Source: Agrypnia vestita (Eukaryota; Arthropoda; Insecta; Trichoptera; Phryganeidae). From it: a DNA stretch of 64,000 nt. Each line of letters starts with the position of its first letter. Position 1 is the stretch's first letter. Below are positions 42,600 through 54,704 of the stretch, piece by piece. The stretch is taken from contig JADDOH010023133.1 of NCBI GenBank assembly GCA_016648135.1, forward strand, positions 39,173 to 103,172. Direction: 5' to 3'. A program made the position numbers and the translations under genes. The notes below the pieces were generated by a model. It was not told the origin of the DNA, searched no databases, and was given only the letters and a program-made list of their open reading frames with translations.

Positions 42600-43380
42600 T
42601 TAATAGCCAACTCTGAAGACGATCTTCAAAAGCTTCTGCACAAATTTCATACATCCTCACAAAGATTCAACATGAAAATCTCCGTAGATAAGACTGAGAG
42701 CATGGTGACATCGAAACAGCCAGTAAGATGCAAGCTTGCAATTGACGATAAAATAATAGAGCAAGTAATGAGCTTCAAGTACTGGTGTTGAGATATCCAG
42801 CAGTAACGACCTCTACGAAGAAGTAAGAGAGCAAGCAAACAAAGCCGCAACTGTTGCTTGGTGTTTGAGAAATGCTGTCTGGAGAAACGAACATAAACGA
42901 CAAACGAACAGAGCAAAGTGAAGATATGAGTCGTATATTTCCAGACACCGCTAACTCCAAACCAAAGAAATTTACGACAGGTCAAGTAATTTATACCTTA
43001 TTGTATGAGATGTTATTATCTACACTGTTAGTTTTTCTAGAAAGTTTGTTAACATTTATAACAAACTTTCTAGAAAAACTAACAGTGTAGGTAATAACAT
43101 CTCACACAATAAGGTATTAATTACTTGACCTGCTGTAAATTGTTTTGATATGGAGTTAGCGGTGTCTGGAAATATACGACTCGTATGTAAGACCTCTGTC
43201 TGCCCAATCATGACGTTCTGAGAGAGTAGTGAGCAAAGCAGCGAACAAGCTGCCGTCTGGTACCAGACTCCCAGGAAGACCGCATAAAAGATGGCGAGAT
43301 AGCTGGACATCTGTATCCCAGGAACAGGCTTCGGGCAGCGACAGGACGCAGTCCCGGATGAAGCAGCAGAGGAAGAAGTT
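42600..43380 (+). pseudogene. RTE-type LINE reverse transcriptase fragment, split by a MITE
   Basis: 42607-42795 reads SEDDLQKLLHKFHTSSQRFN, then MKISVDKTESMVTSKQPVRC and VMSFKYWC. This is the region behind the polymerase active site in RTE-type reverse transcriptases (MKIS..KT..M..S). A frame change follows, then more similarity to 42924. A MITE occupies 42927-43183. Behind it a distal tail, LPSGTRLPGRPHKRWRDSWT, ends the protein at about 43320, with the middle section missing. Non-functional. Confidence 0.85.
42927..43183. mobile_element. 257-bp palindromic MITE inside the RTE fragment
   Basis: TGAGTCGTATATTTCCAGAC at the left and GTCTGGAAATATACGACTCG at the right, with TA on both sides (42925-42926, 43184-43185). 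The arms pair to the centre at about 43055, where GTTAGTTTTTCTAGAAAGTT is mirrored. Removing it and one TA restores AAGATATGTAAGACC of the host LINE. Confidence 0.8.
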
Positions 43381-43383
43381 TTT

Positions 43384-43685
43384 TTTAAATCGCTTGATTT
43401 TTTTAATCGCGATTTTAATCATCTCAACCTTGTAAAAATGCAAACTTTTTACAAAACGGTTTATTTTAATTGCCGATTGTAAATTCGCTCCAGAACGTTA
43501 GCGCTGAGTCGGTAGGCGCCCGCACCGTCACGACCGCACGACACGCGCAGTGAGTGACAATAACTCGCACCGCAGACAGGCCTGCGACCGCAAAAAATCC
43601 CCTATCAAAAATACGGTACTTTACTATTTAAAAAGATCAACACTCATGAATAAATTAATGAATTCAAAAATATGCATGTTGAAAG
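43384..43685. other. No recognised feature
   Basis: AT-rich, then a CpG-rich patch at 43490-43590. TTTAAATCGCTTGATTTTTTTAATCG at the start resembles 42575-42604 and 47215-47240, possibly ends of one MITE family. Confidence 0.3.
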
Positions 43686-43689
43686 CAAA

Positions 43690-44208
43690 GTATACAAGAC
43701 GCGTGTGCGACCTATTATGAGTATGTCCAAATTTTTCAGAATAGAACTGGATTTTTTGTCATAGGGATATCAAGAGAAAAAAAGGAGTTTAATAAAAATT
43801 GAAATAATATTTCTGGCGTATGCTAGTGTAATGTTAGTGATTCGGACGAATTTCATTCACACAGGTAAAGAATATTGCTTTAAAAACTCCAAAAAAGTCT
43901 ATAAAGATGTCTCATATATCAACATCTGTGATTATTCATGGGGAATGAAGAAGCTTTGGTGCTGGCCGCGTGGAGTTAGAACTCATTTGTGAAACGTGGC
44001 GCATAATTTAAATATATATACAACTTCCAAAAATTAATAGATATGGTATTCTATCATAGGTGGAAATGGCGAACGTTACATTGTGTAAAGTGATCACTTA
44101 AGCCAGCCGTACGATAGGTCGTAAGCCCTGTGTATACCCAGAAACTTGTATACCTACTTTCCCATAAATATAAAGTTTCGTCTCTGTGAGACATCTACAT
44201 ACACATTG
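43690..44208 (-). repeat. Element F-related copy 3
   Basis: GGTGGAAATGGCGAACGTTAC, AAAGTGATCACTTAAGCCAGC and CTACTTTCCCATAAATATAA with TTTCGTCTCTGTGAGACATCT follow element F in reverse order. The upstream TTTTTCAGAATAGAACTGGA matches the flank of copy 1 (23985-24010), so the family is longer than the inverted-repeat core. Confidence 0.6.
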
Positions 44209-44530
44209 ATTGATATTATGACATACGCTGTAGAGACGCGGGCTGACACTGTCCGAAGGACTCCTCAGAACATCTGAAATGAAACTGCTGAGATCCATTA
44301 CTGGGAAAACTCTACGTGACCGTGTTCGTAATAAAGACATAAGGAGAACCTGCAAACTATGGAGTAGATCCAGAAGGAATTTCTGGAGAGATCACGTAGC
44401 CAGGATGAACAGTGACAGACTCGAGTATACAGCAGCGAATGAAATGCCCTCTGTACGACGCCCACCGAAAAGATGGAGGGGTAGCTGGACCTCGCCACCC
44501 CAGGAGGCGTAGTTTTCTGTAGCACAGATC
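44208..44530 (+). pseudogene. RTE-type LINE, reverse transcriptase C-terminal end
   Basis: The plus strand reads DIMTYAVETRADTVRRTPQN, then after a frame change MKLLRSITGKTLRDRVRNKD, WSRSRRNFWRDHVARMNSDR and RPPKRWRGSWTSPPQEA. It ends with GTAGTTTTCTGTAGCACAGAT as in 8180-8563. It is a second copy of the same RTE subfamily. The (GAA)n tail is not obvious here. Confidence 0.85.
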
Positions 44531-44712
44531 AACAGATCTAAGGGCCGGTCTTATAAACGAAAGACCAAGTATCCGTTAGTATATCGACAATTAAAGAACG
44601 GATTGCCGTTCGTTAGTAAATATTACTTACGTTAATAAACTTTTTTTACCGTCCTAAGTATCGCAAAACCGTACTGCTTTTGTTTATGATTTTAGAGCTG
44701 TCAGAGGCGAAT

Positions 44713-45437
44713 TATATAGGTACTGATACATATGCTTATTAATGGCACGGGAGCAGGCGCAGTATTGACCTTCTTTAGCCCTTGCTTATTAGTGGCATGT
44801 ATATCGCACATTGCTAGTAATAAGCATGCTCATTATTGGCATGCTCAAATATCAACCGCCGGTTGATTTATGAGCATGCTAATATCATTCACCATGAGAA
44901 GGGGTATCTTTTGAGCATGTGTGAACAGGCTGCTTATGAGCACGCTAATGTCATTCGCGGCCAGTATCGATTATCAATGCGATCTTCTCAGTCCGCGACA
45001 GATGAAACAAATATGGCGCGTTGGGGAGACGATAAAACACTACGTTTCGTCACTTATTAAAGAAATCACGAATGTCTGTGGAGTACTCGGTCACCGCTAT
45101 GTAAAAATAATATAGCAAGAAATAGTGTTTATGAAACTTTATTAAAAGACATGAATGATTCGAATCTTACAATAAAAATTATGAAAACTAAAATCAAAAA
45201 TATTTGGATTTATTGGTTCACATGAATTTTCTATTTCACTTTGCAGTTTCCATTTTGAACAAGAGTGTCTCTATTCTATGACAAGAGCATGCCAGTAATA
45301 AGCATGCGTGTATGATTGTTAGCTTTGAGCATGCTTAAAATAAGCATGCTAATAATGAGTGTGTACAGTTGTTAGGGCATGCTAGTTTTGAGCATATTAA
45401 TGAACATGCCAGTAATAACCATGTGTATCTGTACCTT
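44713..45437. mobile_element. Element E3, most complete copy
   Basis: The left tip AGGTACTGATACATATGCTTA and the right tip (reverse complement) AAGGTACAGATACACATGG are inverted. Subterminal stretches at both ends are arrays of AAGCATGCT/GAGCATGC words, and the unique centre (about 44960-45260) includes GCGACAGATGAAACAAATAT and TCGGTCACCGCTATGTAAAA. E1 and E2 are relatives. No protein was recognised and no clean target duplication was found, so the superfamily is open. Confidence 0.7.
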
Positions 45438-46338
45438 AACTTTACAAATACACAAACTAGTGTAGGTACTTGCTCCAAACGTTCATTGGCTACTAGCATT
45501 GCACACGTTGCTATCCTTTCTTCCTCCTCGAATGCCATTATTTATACAATCGATGAAATTCTCTCACACGCCATCCCTTTTGCGCGGGAATACATTCCCG
45601 CCGAGGCTGGAATGTGCGGCACACTATTCCTCTCTGTAAAGGCCTATTGGATTGCGGCAAGATGCCGCGGTGGTGATGTCATATTGAGCTGAGCAATTTC
45701 TCCGCTGCAGCCAGGCCCACCCTCAGGCGAGCCCTTGATGAAAAAATAACAAATCCAAATCGTCATACAATCGTGACACTGATGTCTCGATTCGAGATGA
45801 TGACATAAACAGCGGGGGCGTGCAGCGAGAACAAGATGCGTGACTTTTTCTTAAGCAACCGAAAAGAAACCGAAATAAGAGGTATACATTTATTGTACGC
45901 GACACAAAATCGCCGCGTACGCGGGGAAAAGATGGCAAAAAAGTGGACTGTATTTTGAATGGGAAATGAAGGACGTTTCGACTCACCTTTTTGTGTTTTT
46001 GGCGTCCCTCGATGCGATATAACTTCACCAAACAACTGTTTCGCTTGGTTGGCCACCAACGTTCGTTACTCCCGAAGTTCGGCGAAGACGAAATTAAACG
46101 AAAATTATAAAATGTACAATTAAACAACGAGACGAAAAATTGGAGCTTTAACACAAGCCTTGTCGAAACGAGAGGGAATTGGAAAACTATTTGAAACAAT
46201 TGAGGGTAGGATCTTTTTCGATAGGGACCAATCAGTGTTGCCACATAAGAAAAGAACAATATTGTTTTGAATCAATTTCTGTGCCAACGTGACGTCACGA
46301 ATATCGAACATTTATTATATCTCATGATATTTTTATCA
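45438..46338. other. No recognised feature
   Basis: Two frames on the minus strand (45723-46259) overlap, without known product. CGGCGTAC and GGGAATACATTCCCGC are short palindromes only. Confidence 0.3.
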
Positions 46339-46341
46339 GAA

Positions 46342-46870
46342 TAATTAGAAACGCCGCGTCATTCCAGTATTTATAGACTAAATTGTAACGACTGTTCGGC
46401 ATTCTATATGGGTAAAACAGCGCGTAACTTTGATTTTAGGGTAAAGGAACACTTGAGATGTCTTAATAATTTTTCCGAATTCGCGAGCCACCTTTTAGAA
46501 ACAGGCCACACCTTTAAAAAGGAAAACGGCACCGAAATTCCACATATAAATAACATAGGCTTAGATTAGATAACTTAGAGATACCAGAAATAAAAAAGAG
46601 CCTCAACACTAAAGCCAACATTTTAATAATCTGATAAATTTCATGAATAGCCAGCATCTAGATATATTTCCCATTTCGGCGTTCACCCCTCAATTACCCC
46701 CACCATAACTGTAGCCACGCCCCCATTCAGAATTGATTTGTTTACCAAAATAATGGATAGTCAGTTGTGCGGCAGTCCTGATGAAGATACGGTGGTATCG
46801 AAACCGGTAGAGAGAGTGTTGTTATTTAAACGGTTTTTACAAAGTTATTTAATTAAAATTTATAATTAGA
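46342..46870 (+). pseudogene. Penelope-like retroelement remnant with GIY-YIG endonuclease
   Basis: From 46366 one plus frame reads SIYRLNCNDCSAFYMGKT, then ARNFDFRVKEHLRCLNNFSE and FASHLLETGHTF, stopping at 46567-46569. This is the GIY-YIG endonuclease of Penelope-like elements: SIY/YMG in place of GIY/YIG, the NCNDC zinc-like pair, R..EH and H.LETGH. The 3' part has CCTGATGAAGATACGG and TCGAAACCGGTAGAG (46774-46810), typical of the element's end. No reverse transcriptase is left. It is less broken than the copy at 8668. Confidence 0.85.
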
Positions 46871-47820
46871 ATATTATTCCGATTTTAATGTTTCATAATA
46901 TTCTGCCAGATAAATATTTAATTTTAAACACGCTTCTTGTTCTCACTGCACGCCCCCGAGAAACGGGTACCTACTCAGAAATTATTTTTATTCGTGGGAT
47001 AATCTATCGTAAGGCCTCGGGTACGATACGAGTGGCGAGCGGCAGAGTGTCAATGCGCCCGAGTAGTGAGGATCACATTGACGGCACAGTACTGAGCTTG
47101 TCATGTCGTGGCCGTCTTCCCTCGCTGATAGCTGGTCACAAATACTAGTCCCCGACAAGTTGTCCGGTGATGGCTCCCAGGGTTGATAAAAATCATAATT
47201 TAAAAAAAAATCGAAACTATTTGATTTAAATCACATTTCTTTCATTGCGATCTTTTTTAATTTGGAAGTCGGTTATTTTTGCGAAAAAAACGCAACATAA
47301 TTTTTATTTATTTTAATAATTAATAAAATCAACACATTACTTTTTTTAAAAAGTCGGTAATTAAAAAAAGCGCAGTGGCATATTTATTTGAAATATTTAA
47401 CAAATTATATATTATAAAATTAACGAAAATCGACGAGTTCTTCTAAAAGTCGATAATTTTTTTTAAATTTGTCATATTTAACAGAAAATTGGCAAGGAAA
47501 ATTAAAAAAAAATAATATTAACTCGCTGGTGACCTGGACGATGCTCGGACCACCGACCACTGGATCATTAGACGAGAGTCACACCAACGCAAGTCCAAAA
47601 TCTTTGGGAAAAATACATTGCGGGCTTCGGATAGTTTTTTTTAGATACATATATTTATATCCTTGGGCAGGCTGTTTAAAAAAGGTTTCTATTACTTCAG
47701 CTCCTTTCCTGATACTTGACCCCAAGTTCCATTTTGCAAATGTGAACACATTTTTTAGATCATTTCTTACACAAAACTGTCGTTTTGAGCCAGCATTGTT
47801 TTCGTTTACTTTTATCCAAA
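46871..47820. other. Mostly unrecognised; a weak SINE S2 echo at 47520-47592
   Basis: AACTCGCTGGTGACC...ATTAGACGAGAGTCACACCA resembles SINE S2 read on the minus strand. Otherwise A/T-rich. Confidence 0.3.
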
Positions 47821-47900
47821 ACTAGCTGTAACCCGTCAAAAATGACGGCACCATTACATGCCGGTTACTAAAGAACAAGCATTTACTTGTGTATAACCGA
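47821..47900 (-). mobile_element. Helitron-like 3' end
   Basis: On the minus strand GCCGTCATTTTTGACGGGTT forms a hairpin, followed by ACAGCTAGT and T. Hairpin plus CTAGT is the Helitron 3' signature. The body would extend towards higher coordinates, but its 5' end was not located. Confidence 0.5.
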
Positions 47901-47974
47901 CACCCGTGAAATAGTAATGACGACTTTTATCAAAATAAATATTTGAACATTTTTTTTAATACTTCCCTTGCCGG

Positions 47975-48290
47975 CAGTTAATGGCACTATTTTAAGCCCT
48001 GACAATTGTGCCGTGCGGAACAAGAAATGATTCGCGTCTTTGCTAAAGTAACTATATGTACTGTATTTTTGACCGGTCACGCGGGCTCGGCGGTAGCGAC
48101 TCGCTAAGTTGCGGCCGGTTCGGGTTTGCTGGCCCGGGATTCAAGCCCCATCTCCGGCCGTTTAATTTCGTTTTTTTAGCCGTGAATTCGAACGAATTAT
48201 GTATTATGTTTGATTTGCTGCCCCTCGAGGGTGGCGCCGTTGAGTGTTGCACCACTTGCGTGGTGCTAATACGGACCTGCTTGTAAATCT
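47975..48290 (+). repeat. tRNA-like dispersed repeat T, copy 4
   Basis: TTTTAAGCCCTGACAATTGTG, GCGGAACAAGAAATGATTCG, then a tRNA-like block GGCGGTAGCGACTCGCTAAG with GGGATTCAAGCCCC (B-box-like) and CATCTCCGGCCG. This is the best-preserved of four copies. It is probably a SINE-type family, but no tail was identified. Confidence 0.5.
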
Positions 48291-50525
48291 GTATCTGTCA
48301 TATTACTACAACTGACAGGCGAGTAAGATGTCAATAAATGGTGCATTTGTTTTTTTATAATCCGACATTGTTCAAGATATGAAAAAAGATAAATTGCCAC
48401 GAATCCCCAGTTATGTAATTATTGCAGCAAATTCAAGTAAAGATCCGGTGAAAAGGACGACTCGGTCGTAGCCAATCGTACATTTCATTGCGTAGCGAAT
48501 ATAAAATATACATATCGATTTATTATCGAGATTAAAAATTATCGAAATATTAGCGAAGATTAAGTACTCGTTCGTTAAGCCTAATGGGCCATTAACATCG
48601 AAATTATTATCAAATAAAAAACATTCTCAAAATAACTTTAAAGGATGGTGATCGATGCATCCATTAACAGATGAACACCTTGTCATTTGTCATTCGAAAA
48701 TAATATATTAATGGCCTCACTCGAACGTCGAATGAAACAAATAAAAATAACATAATGCTGGTCGAATTTTCACATTTGTTAGTAAAAACTTAAACAGTAA
48801 CAATAGTCGACATTTCTTGTTTTGAAAACTATCATTTTAAAGCACAAGAATATTTTAATCAAATAATACGATTTGTTTCTATCAATATGCGTGCACGTTT
48901 ATTTATCCACACGTTGATATAAAATTATAATGAAGTGTCATAAATATATGCATACCTTGTCTTTTACGTGAAGAAATAACGCTAGTTAAACGGTACGAGG
49001 GGATTCAGAAATACACTAAAAATGACGAAAACCAGAAATTGGTGGTGTCATATCTATCGCACGTAGGTACCGTTATTTTGACGTGTGTATGAAAAAAGTA
49101 CTCGATGCAACCGTCCGCTAAGTTTGGCAATGTCGTAAAACTCAATACACGGTTAACTTTACCGGTTTCATTGAATAATATATGGTATTCCAATGCTGAG
49201 AAACGAATACACAAATTAAAAAAATTATGCACCGATATGTAAGTAGGTGAAGCCTCTTTGAAATTGACTGCTGACCTCTGCGCGAATATTCTACTAAATT
49301 TGCCTATTAACACCGCGTCGATAATCGCGCGAAACACCTACGGCACGTTAATACATAAATAATGAAATAAAATATATTATATCGTGCGAAATGAAGTCCC
49401 GTGCCACACATACCTACCGAGCTGTGCACGATACAGCGAGTGGCATCACATTTTCTAGGCGAACCGTCGACTGACGTTCCGTGTATGTTTTTTCTCCGAC
49501 TTTGCGAATAGCGCTCGCAAAAAGTGACTGGAATCGAAATAATCCCGTCCAGTTGCGCAATTCCTTTCTTTGTTGGCAAAATATCCATAAATAGCCTAAA
49601 GTGAAGCGTTCGACACTGTTTACAAGCGACACGGGCCGTTCGGGCAGGAGTGAAGACCAAAAATCGACCGGCGAAAAATGAGCAGAGCACGACTTCTGTC
49701 ATTTGTAAATAAATTCGGAGAATCCAATGTGATTTTACGAGGAGACAAGGGAGAATGTTGTATAAATAGACTATCACTCACCCAGAATCCAATTGGAAGC
49801 GGTATATCACCAATATAACCTCAGTACGATTAACAAAACGAGCACTGCGAACGAACGAGACAGCGGTTCTCCACAAACTGAAAGAAGTCAAAGCAAAGAA
49901 GTTGAAAGAACTGAAAGCAACGAGAAAAGTCATTTTTAAAATGTCGTCTTAAAATTACATAGGCTGTTGAGTGTATCACATGCAGTCAAAACGTAGAGAT
50001 CGTGTTTGTCTATGGATGAATCATGTCATTCGACCTGACAGTTCACCTCTAGGGATGAGAAGTAGGTTTAATATTTGCTTGATAATCTTATATTTTATAA
50101 AAAGTTTAATAAAATAATAATGACGCGCAACAAGCAACATGAAATCCTAAATACACGGAAAAATATTTTTTAAATTTAATAGTGGCTTTTGTTGTAAAGT
50201 AGATCTCTCTCTAAATGAAATATTTGAAGCACCATGGAACCAGACAAATTAACTAATTAACTTATCATCGCAAGGATAAGCAAAAGGGTAGAACGTCCAT
50301 ATATGTAAAACTCTTATATTACTGGTGCCCATAAGTGGAGGTGTCACGGACTAAGCGGGGCAGAAAATGCTACTTCTATCTCATTGCTGTCACTTGACCC
50401 GTAGTGTGCAAGCGTTGTGACTCATTTATCCCATGTGGCGGCGTTGATTGGATGTCAAATGTCAAAGCTTTTTGATAGCTCACGTTTTATAAAGATGATA
50501 GTTTTGCTTTATTTTGCTAATTTAT
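48291..50525. other. No recognised feature
   Basis: Long AT-rich region with several overlapping minus-strand frames (49005-49777) that have no recognised product. No repeats shared with the rest of the window were noticed. It may be true single-copy intergenic or intronic DNA. Confidence 0.4.
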
Positions 50526-50533
50526 TTTGAAAA

Positions 50534-50693
50534 ATGGCTGGTCGTTATGGCGGTTGGAGTTTCGAGGAGTAATTGTGGAATAAGAATGCCGTGAAAAGAA
50601 AATGTGTGAAAAAAGTAGACAAAAAGGCAGATAATATGTATGGAGGGACGCGCTCCACCAAAACCATTCACACGAGAGTAGAGATATCTTGAG
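50534..50693 (+). pseudogene. Short broken reading frame of unknown origin
   Basis: ATG in good context (AAAAATGGCTGG) opens MAGRYGGWSFEE, then a TAA stop. The frame continues beyond it as LWNKNAVKRKCVKKVDKKAD to 50693. A TGTCAAATGTCAAAG stretch upstream is reminiscent of insect 5' leader DNA. It could be a host first exon with a mutation, or chance. The 3' neighbourhood has GAGAACATCTGTAGTTCTCG (50747-50766), which faintly resembles Penelope-like ends. Confidence 0.2.
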
Positions 50694-50769
50694 GTATTTT
50701 ATTCTATTGCTTGTCAGTTTATATTCTTAATATTCTTACCTATAGATGAGAACATCTGTAGTTCTCGAA

Positions 50770-51176
50770 ACTAGTAAGTGTTTAAATAAAACTCAAAAGT
50801 GGTCTTGAAGAAGTGTTTAATTTATTTATACAAATTAACCATCTCATTTCACAAAGTTTGCCGAGTGATTAAATAATAAAAAAAATATTTTCCTGTCCTA
50901 ATTATTTTAACCATCAAATAAAATACACAAAAGAGTATGTATAACCTATAGAAGTTTCTCTTCTTGCACATGTTCGTACCGACACGCACCGATTTTTATT
51001 TAAAAATTATTTTCTATAAATATAAATTTATTTTAAGCCGGGTGTTTTTGATTTATTTGTCCAAAAACGATCATGTGTGGAGGTGCTATTCGCTGTATTG
51101 GCTTTATTACATATATGAGAACGTCACACTTTTTTATCCTGGCATACATTTTGATTCCATATTCGTGCATGTAATG
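50770..51176. other. No recognised feature
   Basis: The frame 50964-51230 has no recognised product. AT-rich. Confidence 0.35.
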
Positions 51177-51181
51177 ATATT

Positions 51182-51988
51182 GTCACGTGTCGTGGCTGCA
51201 GGAGGAATTAATGAAAACGCTGGGATTTAATACAGGATTTATTGAATACCGATTAATTAATTAAACTAACGTACAAAGTCGCTTACCACTATTAAATGTA
51301 ACGCTTTTCCTTAAATTAAACTGTTTTGCAAATTTATCACTCGTAAATAGACACTTTATTCACTATTCACTAGAATATTCCATCCAATTTCCTCACTTAT
51401 TATTTTTCATCTCGCTAAGTAAGAACTTTCCGGAATCTTCGCTGTCAAATTACGGCTCGTCTTGCCGTTCTGGCAACTGGCGACTCGCGGTTACCTTCGC
51501 TTCTGTTATCGCTGTCAGACGCGCGCGCCCAAAACAACTCATCCCTTACTCCGGTGTGTCGTATTTATATTGGTTAATGCTATTATCTAGACGTTTCCAG
51601 TGTTTACTCGTAAGTTCTCATAAATTTCAGATGTTTCTAGAAAGTTACAGACGTCTCTCGAATTCCAGATCCTTCGGTAGTATTGTGCCAACTTCAAACA
51701 ATTGTCACTTGACAGAAGTGCGTGATTCTTTTTAGCCTCTTTACAATATCATATTGATATTATTAATTCCACACCTATGTTGAAGGTCTTAACAAAATTA
51801 GCCTCCAATATTTAGTTTATCTTGTCGTGCCAGTTTTTTTACGAACGCTCTTTGTTCCTCCTACTAGGCGGCACAGCCGATTCACAAACATGCATAGCTG
51901 TCAAATTACATCGATAGATCATGTCCTTTCAAGCCGTGCGCGACATGTCATCTGAGCGCAAATCGAATAAAAATTACACGTTCGTTAC
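51182..51988 (-). mobile_element. Solo LTR, probably Ty3/gypsy-type
   Basis: Flanked by the 5-base direct repeat ATATT (51177-51181, 51989-51993). Read on the minus strand the element runs from GTAACGAACGTG (TGTAACG if one more base is counted) to CGACACGTGAC(A). It has promoter architecture: CAATATAAATACG (TATA box, about 51570-51582), a start region ~30 bases on, and AATAAA signals near 51235 and 51352. No gag-pol sequence or second LTR is in the window, so it is what remains after recombination between two LTRs. Superfamily is inferred from end sequence and duplication length only. Confidence 0.6.
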
Positions 51989-51993
51989 ATATT

Positions 51994-53110
51994 TATGGTA
52001 CATACGTTGCTAAAACAGTAAGGTTTGATAGAAAGAGATGGTTATATATTCTTCGCTTTCGTCCGCGTCAGGCATCCCCACAGAATTACCTCACGTATCA
52101 AAATATTTACTTATTTAACTTTAGACAAATGATCTTATATTATTTGAGTCGACTTATTATTTTCCGTAAATAATTTAAGAATCATAGTAATAATTCTGAA
52201 CTCCTTTTTAAAACAATGCATATCGTAATATGACAATACAAAACAATCACCTAGCCCCACGTGCGTACTGCGTATATCAAAATGTATTATTTTATCTATC
52301 GACAAATTCCCGTATTTTATTTACGTCCAATAATTACTTACGGTATAGAATTTAAAAAACATATTAATAATTCTGAAATACTTTTCATGTCATAATGAAT
52401 ACCTTTAATATTAAACAAGAAATAAATACATGGGAGACGCGAACGCGCAGCGCACGGCGCGTACAGTATGTATCTTGATACCTCAAATGATCTGGAACAA
52501 TTATTGAATTAGGATTATACCGAAACTGACATGTGACGCATGTTCAAAGTTTAAAAAGGATGAAACCGTTCGAAAATCCATATAAAACCTTATTCTATGG
52601 GAGATATCAATTGCTTTTGAGCGTATTATATAATAATAATTCATATAAATGTCAAATTTGGCGTAAAAGTACAATGAATAGTGAAATGAATGACGAGGAA
52701 TATTCGGCTGCATAAACACGACTGACCCCTGCCGTGGCCAGACGGCCTCTAACACGGATTCTGACGTTGAGGATGTCGTTTTTCATACTTTAGAATTTTT
52801 ATTTTAAAATAATAATTAACGTGTTTTTTATAAAAAATAGCTTTTTAATAGTGAATGAAGACTCAAAGTGCGAATATAGATACAATATATAGTTTAAAAT
52901 CATCTTTTTATATGAATAAACAACGTTTGAAAATGGCCAAAAAACGTAAATATTTAAGCATGTTTCAAAAGTTATATCTTTTTTAATATTGAATATTTCT
53001 TAATTTCCTACGTACGGATTCTAGATAATTAAGTAAAATTTATACGTTTAAAAAAACATATTATGCTTACATAGAAATTTTAAACGAACCACTCTACGCC
53101 CGGGAACATT
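51994..53110. other. No recognised feature
   Basis: AT-rich with a GC-richer patch at 52440-52470. A short frame with MNSEMNDEEYSAA (52676-52715) is too small to interpret. Confidence 0.35.
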
Positions 53111-53114
53111 AAAA

Positions 53115-53350
53115 AGGTTTTTTTTTGCCGCGGCCTGTGGATTAATGCCTATATTTTTCTTAATTATTATAAATAATGTTTAGTTTATTACTTTTATATA
53201 AGAATGAAGGTTCTATCTAAGTTATCGCCCTAAAAAAATTGCAATCTATCATATACATTCTGTATAAATGAATAATAAAAACACACATTTTCGTAAAAAA
53301 ACGCCGAAATATGCATTTGCAGTGAATGTACCGTCTTAACACTCGCCTCA
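53115..53350 (-). repeat. Repeat block X and flank, inverted copy
   Basis: CCGCGGCCTGTGGATTAATG, then TTACTTTTATATAAGAATGA, GTTATCGCCCTAAAAAAATT and GAATAATAAAAACACAC match 21050-21210 in reverse. ATATGCATTTGCAGTGAATG continues the same family as 21289. Confidence 0.65.
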
Positions 53351-54700
53351 TATTGCGACCATACCAAACAACGCTGGAAAATTAGCCACGTATTCTCCGT
53401 CATTTTTTTAGTAATATATAGTGAAAAGTGGCACTGCAGTACAACATGATTATTGTATTTTTATTGACACAACCCGTACTACTCACACAACTAAGCGTAA
53501 GAATATTTCAGTGCATAACAGTGCAGTGCATTTAAATAAATAAAAAAAATAAAAAACGTTGATTGTACACTGAACCTTACTATATAATGTACTATATTCT
53601 CTGCTCTTTACTGTTCAATTTCTACTGTCGTTGGTTAGATAATTTATTTTTTTGACTTAAAATAAGATTAACAAATTAATTCAACATATAGAATAATTAT
53701 TTCTATAATAAAATCTGCTAATGTTCCATTGTTTTAATAACAGGGTTTGTTGACTCTTTAATTTTTTTTAGATCATAGGTTTTATTTAATTAATTTTCTG
53801 TGTACATTTTTTTATTAAGATCATTGTTTTTTAATGATTTCAATGTATTTATTTTAATTTTTTTTAATTTGTGATTATTATTTTGATCGCTAGCTTGCGT
53901 AGGATGTCTTTTGTTTTTTTATAGTCATTTTTTCAATTCTGCTATGCACCGTATGCATACACAAACAAACAAACAAATAAGCAATTTCAATTACAAAAAT
54001 ATTGATGTGACCAATATTTTGCGTATGAGTATTTTGCGAATTATATTTATCGTCTCCTTAGACATCGTATTATTATATTAATATATAATATATGTTGACA
54101 TAAATTACCATAATCATACTAAAGAAGTACAATTTCTACCGCGCGTACATGAGCACACGCCCCTCCATTTTTTCTTTAATAAGGTATTGTTACCAAACTA
54201 ACTTTTTCGTTATAAAAAATTAGTTTGTATAAGTAATTTATGTTCCTCAACTTTTTAAAAATTTTATATTTACATGTTTTCTTTCTTTTTCTTACTTAAA
54301 TTTAAAAATATATTGTTATCTATTGTTAACAAGCTTACTAAGCTCTTCTGTCAATAATAATTTTGTATTTATCATTTTGAAGGTTTTGTACTTATTTTAC
54401 TGTTTTTACTTAAATACTTTTTTGTTTTACTAACAATATTGTACATTCTGACAAAATACCTATCGCTTGAAAAAAAATATTACGGTTTTTCTTTTTAAAA
54501 TACCATTGCTATTTTAAAAAATATTTTTTTTAAATGATTTTATTGTGTTTTTTTACCCTTAAGTCACCAAGGACATTAAAAAATTTCTTATAATTTACGC
54601 AAGAGTGACAAAACTATTTTTTTTGAGATTTATATCAGATATAAAGATAAAAAAATTATGTATGTGTAATAAAACACTGGGAAAACATAATGTCCATATT
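53351..54700. other. Very AT-rich DNA without recognised feature
   Basis: Long T- and A-rich runs. Nothing supported. Confidence 0.4.
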
Positions 54701-54704
54701 TTTA

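Noticed and set aside
45723..46259. 178-residue minus-strand frame, rich in F and S
   Set aside because: Shadow of a purine-rich plus strand. No domain, and another minus frame of similar quality overlaps it.
49307..49777. 156-residue minus-strand frame
   Set aside because: No motif, no homology recognised, and a competing overlapping frame. Judged to be chance.
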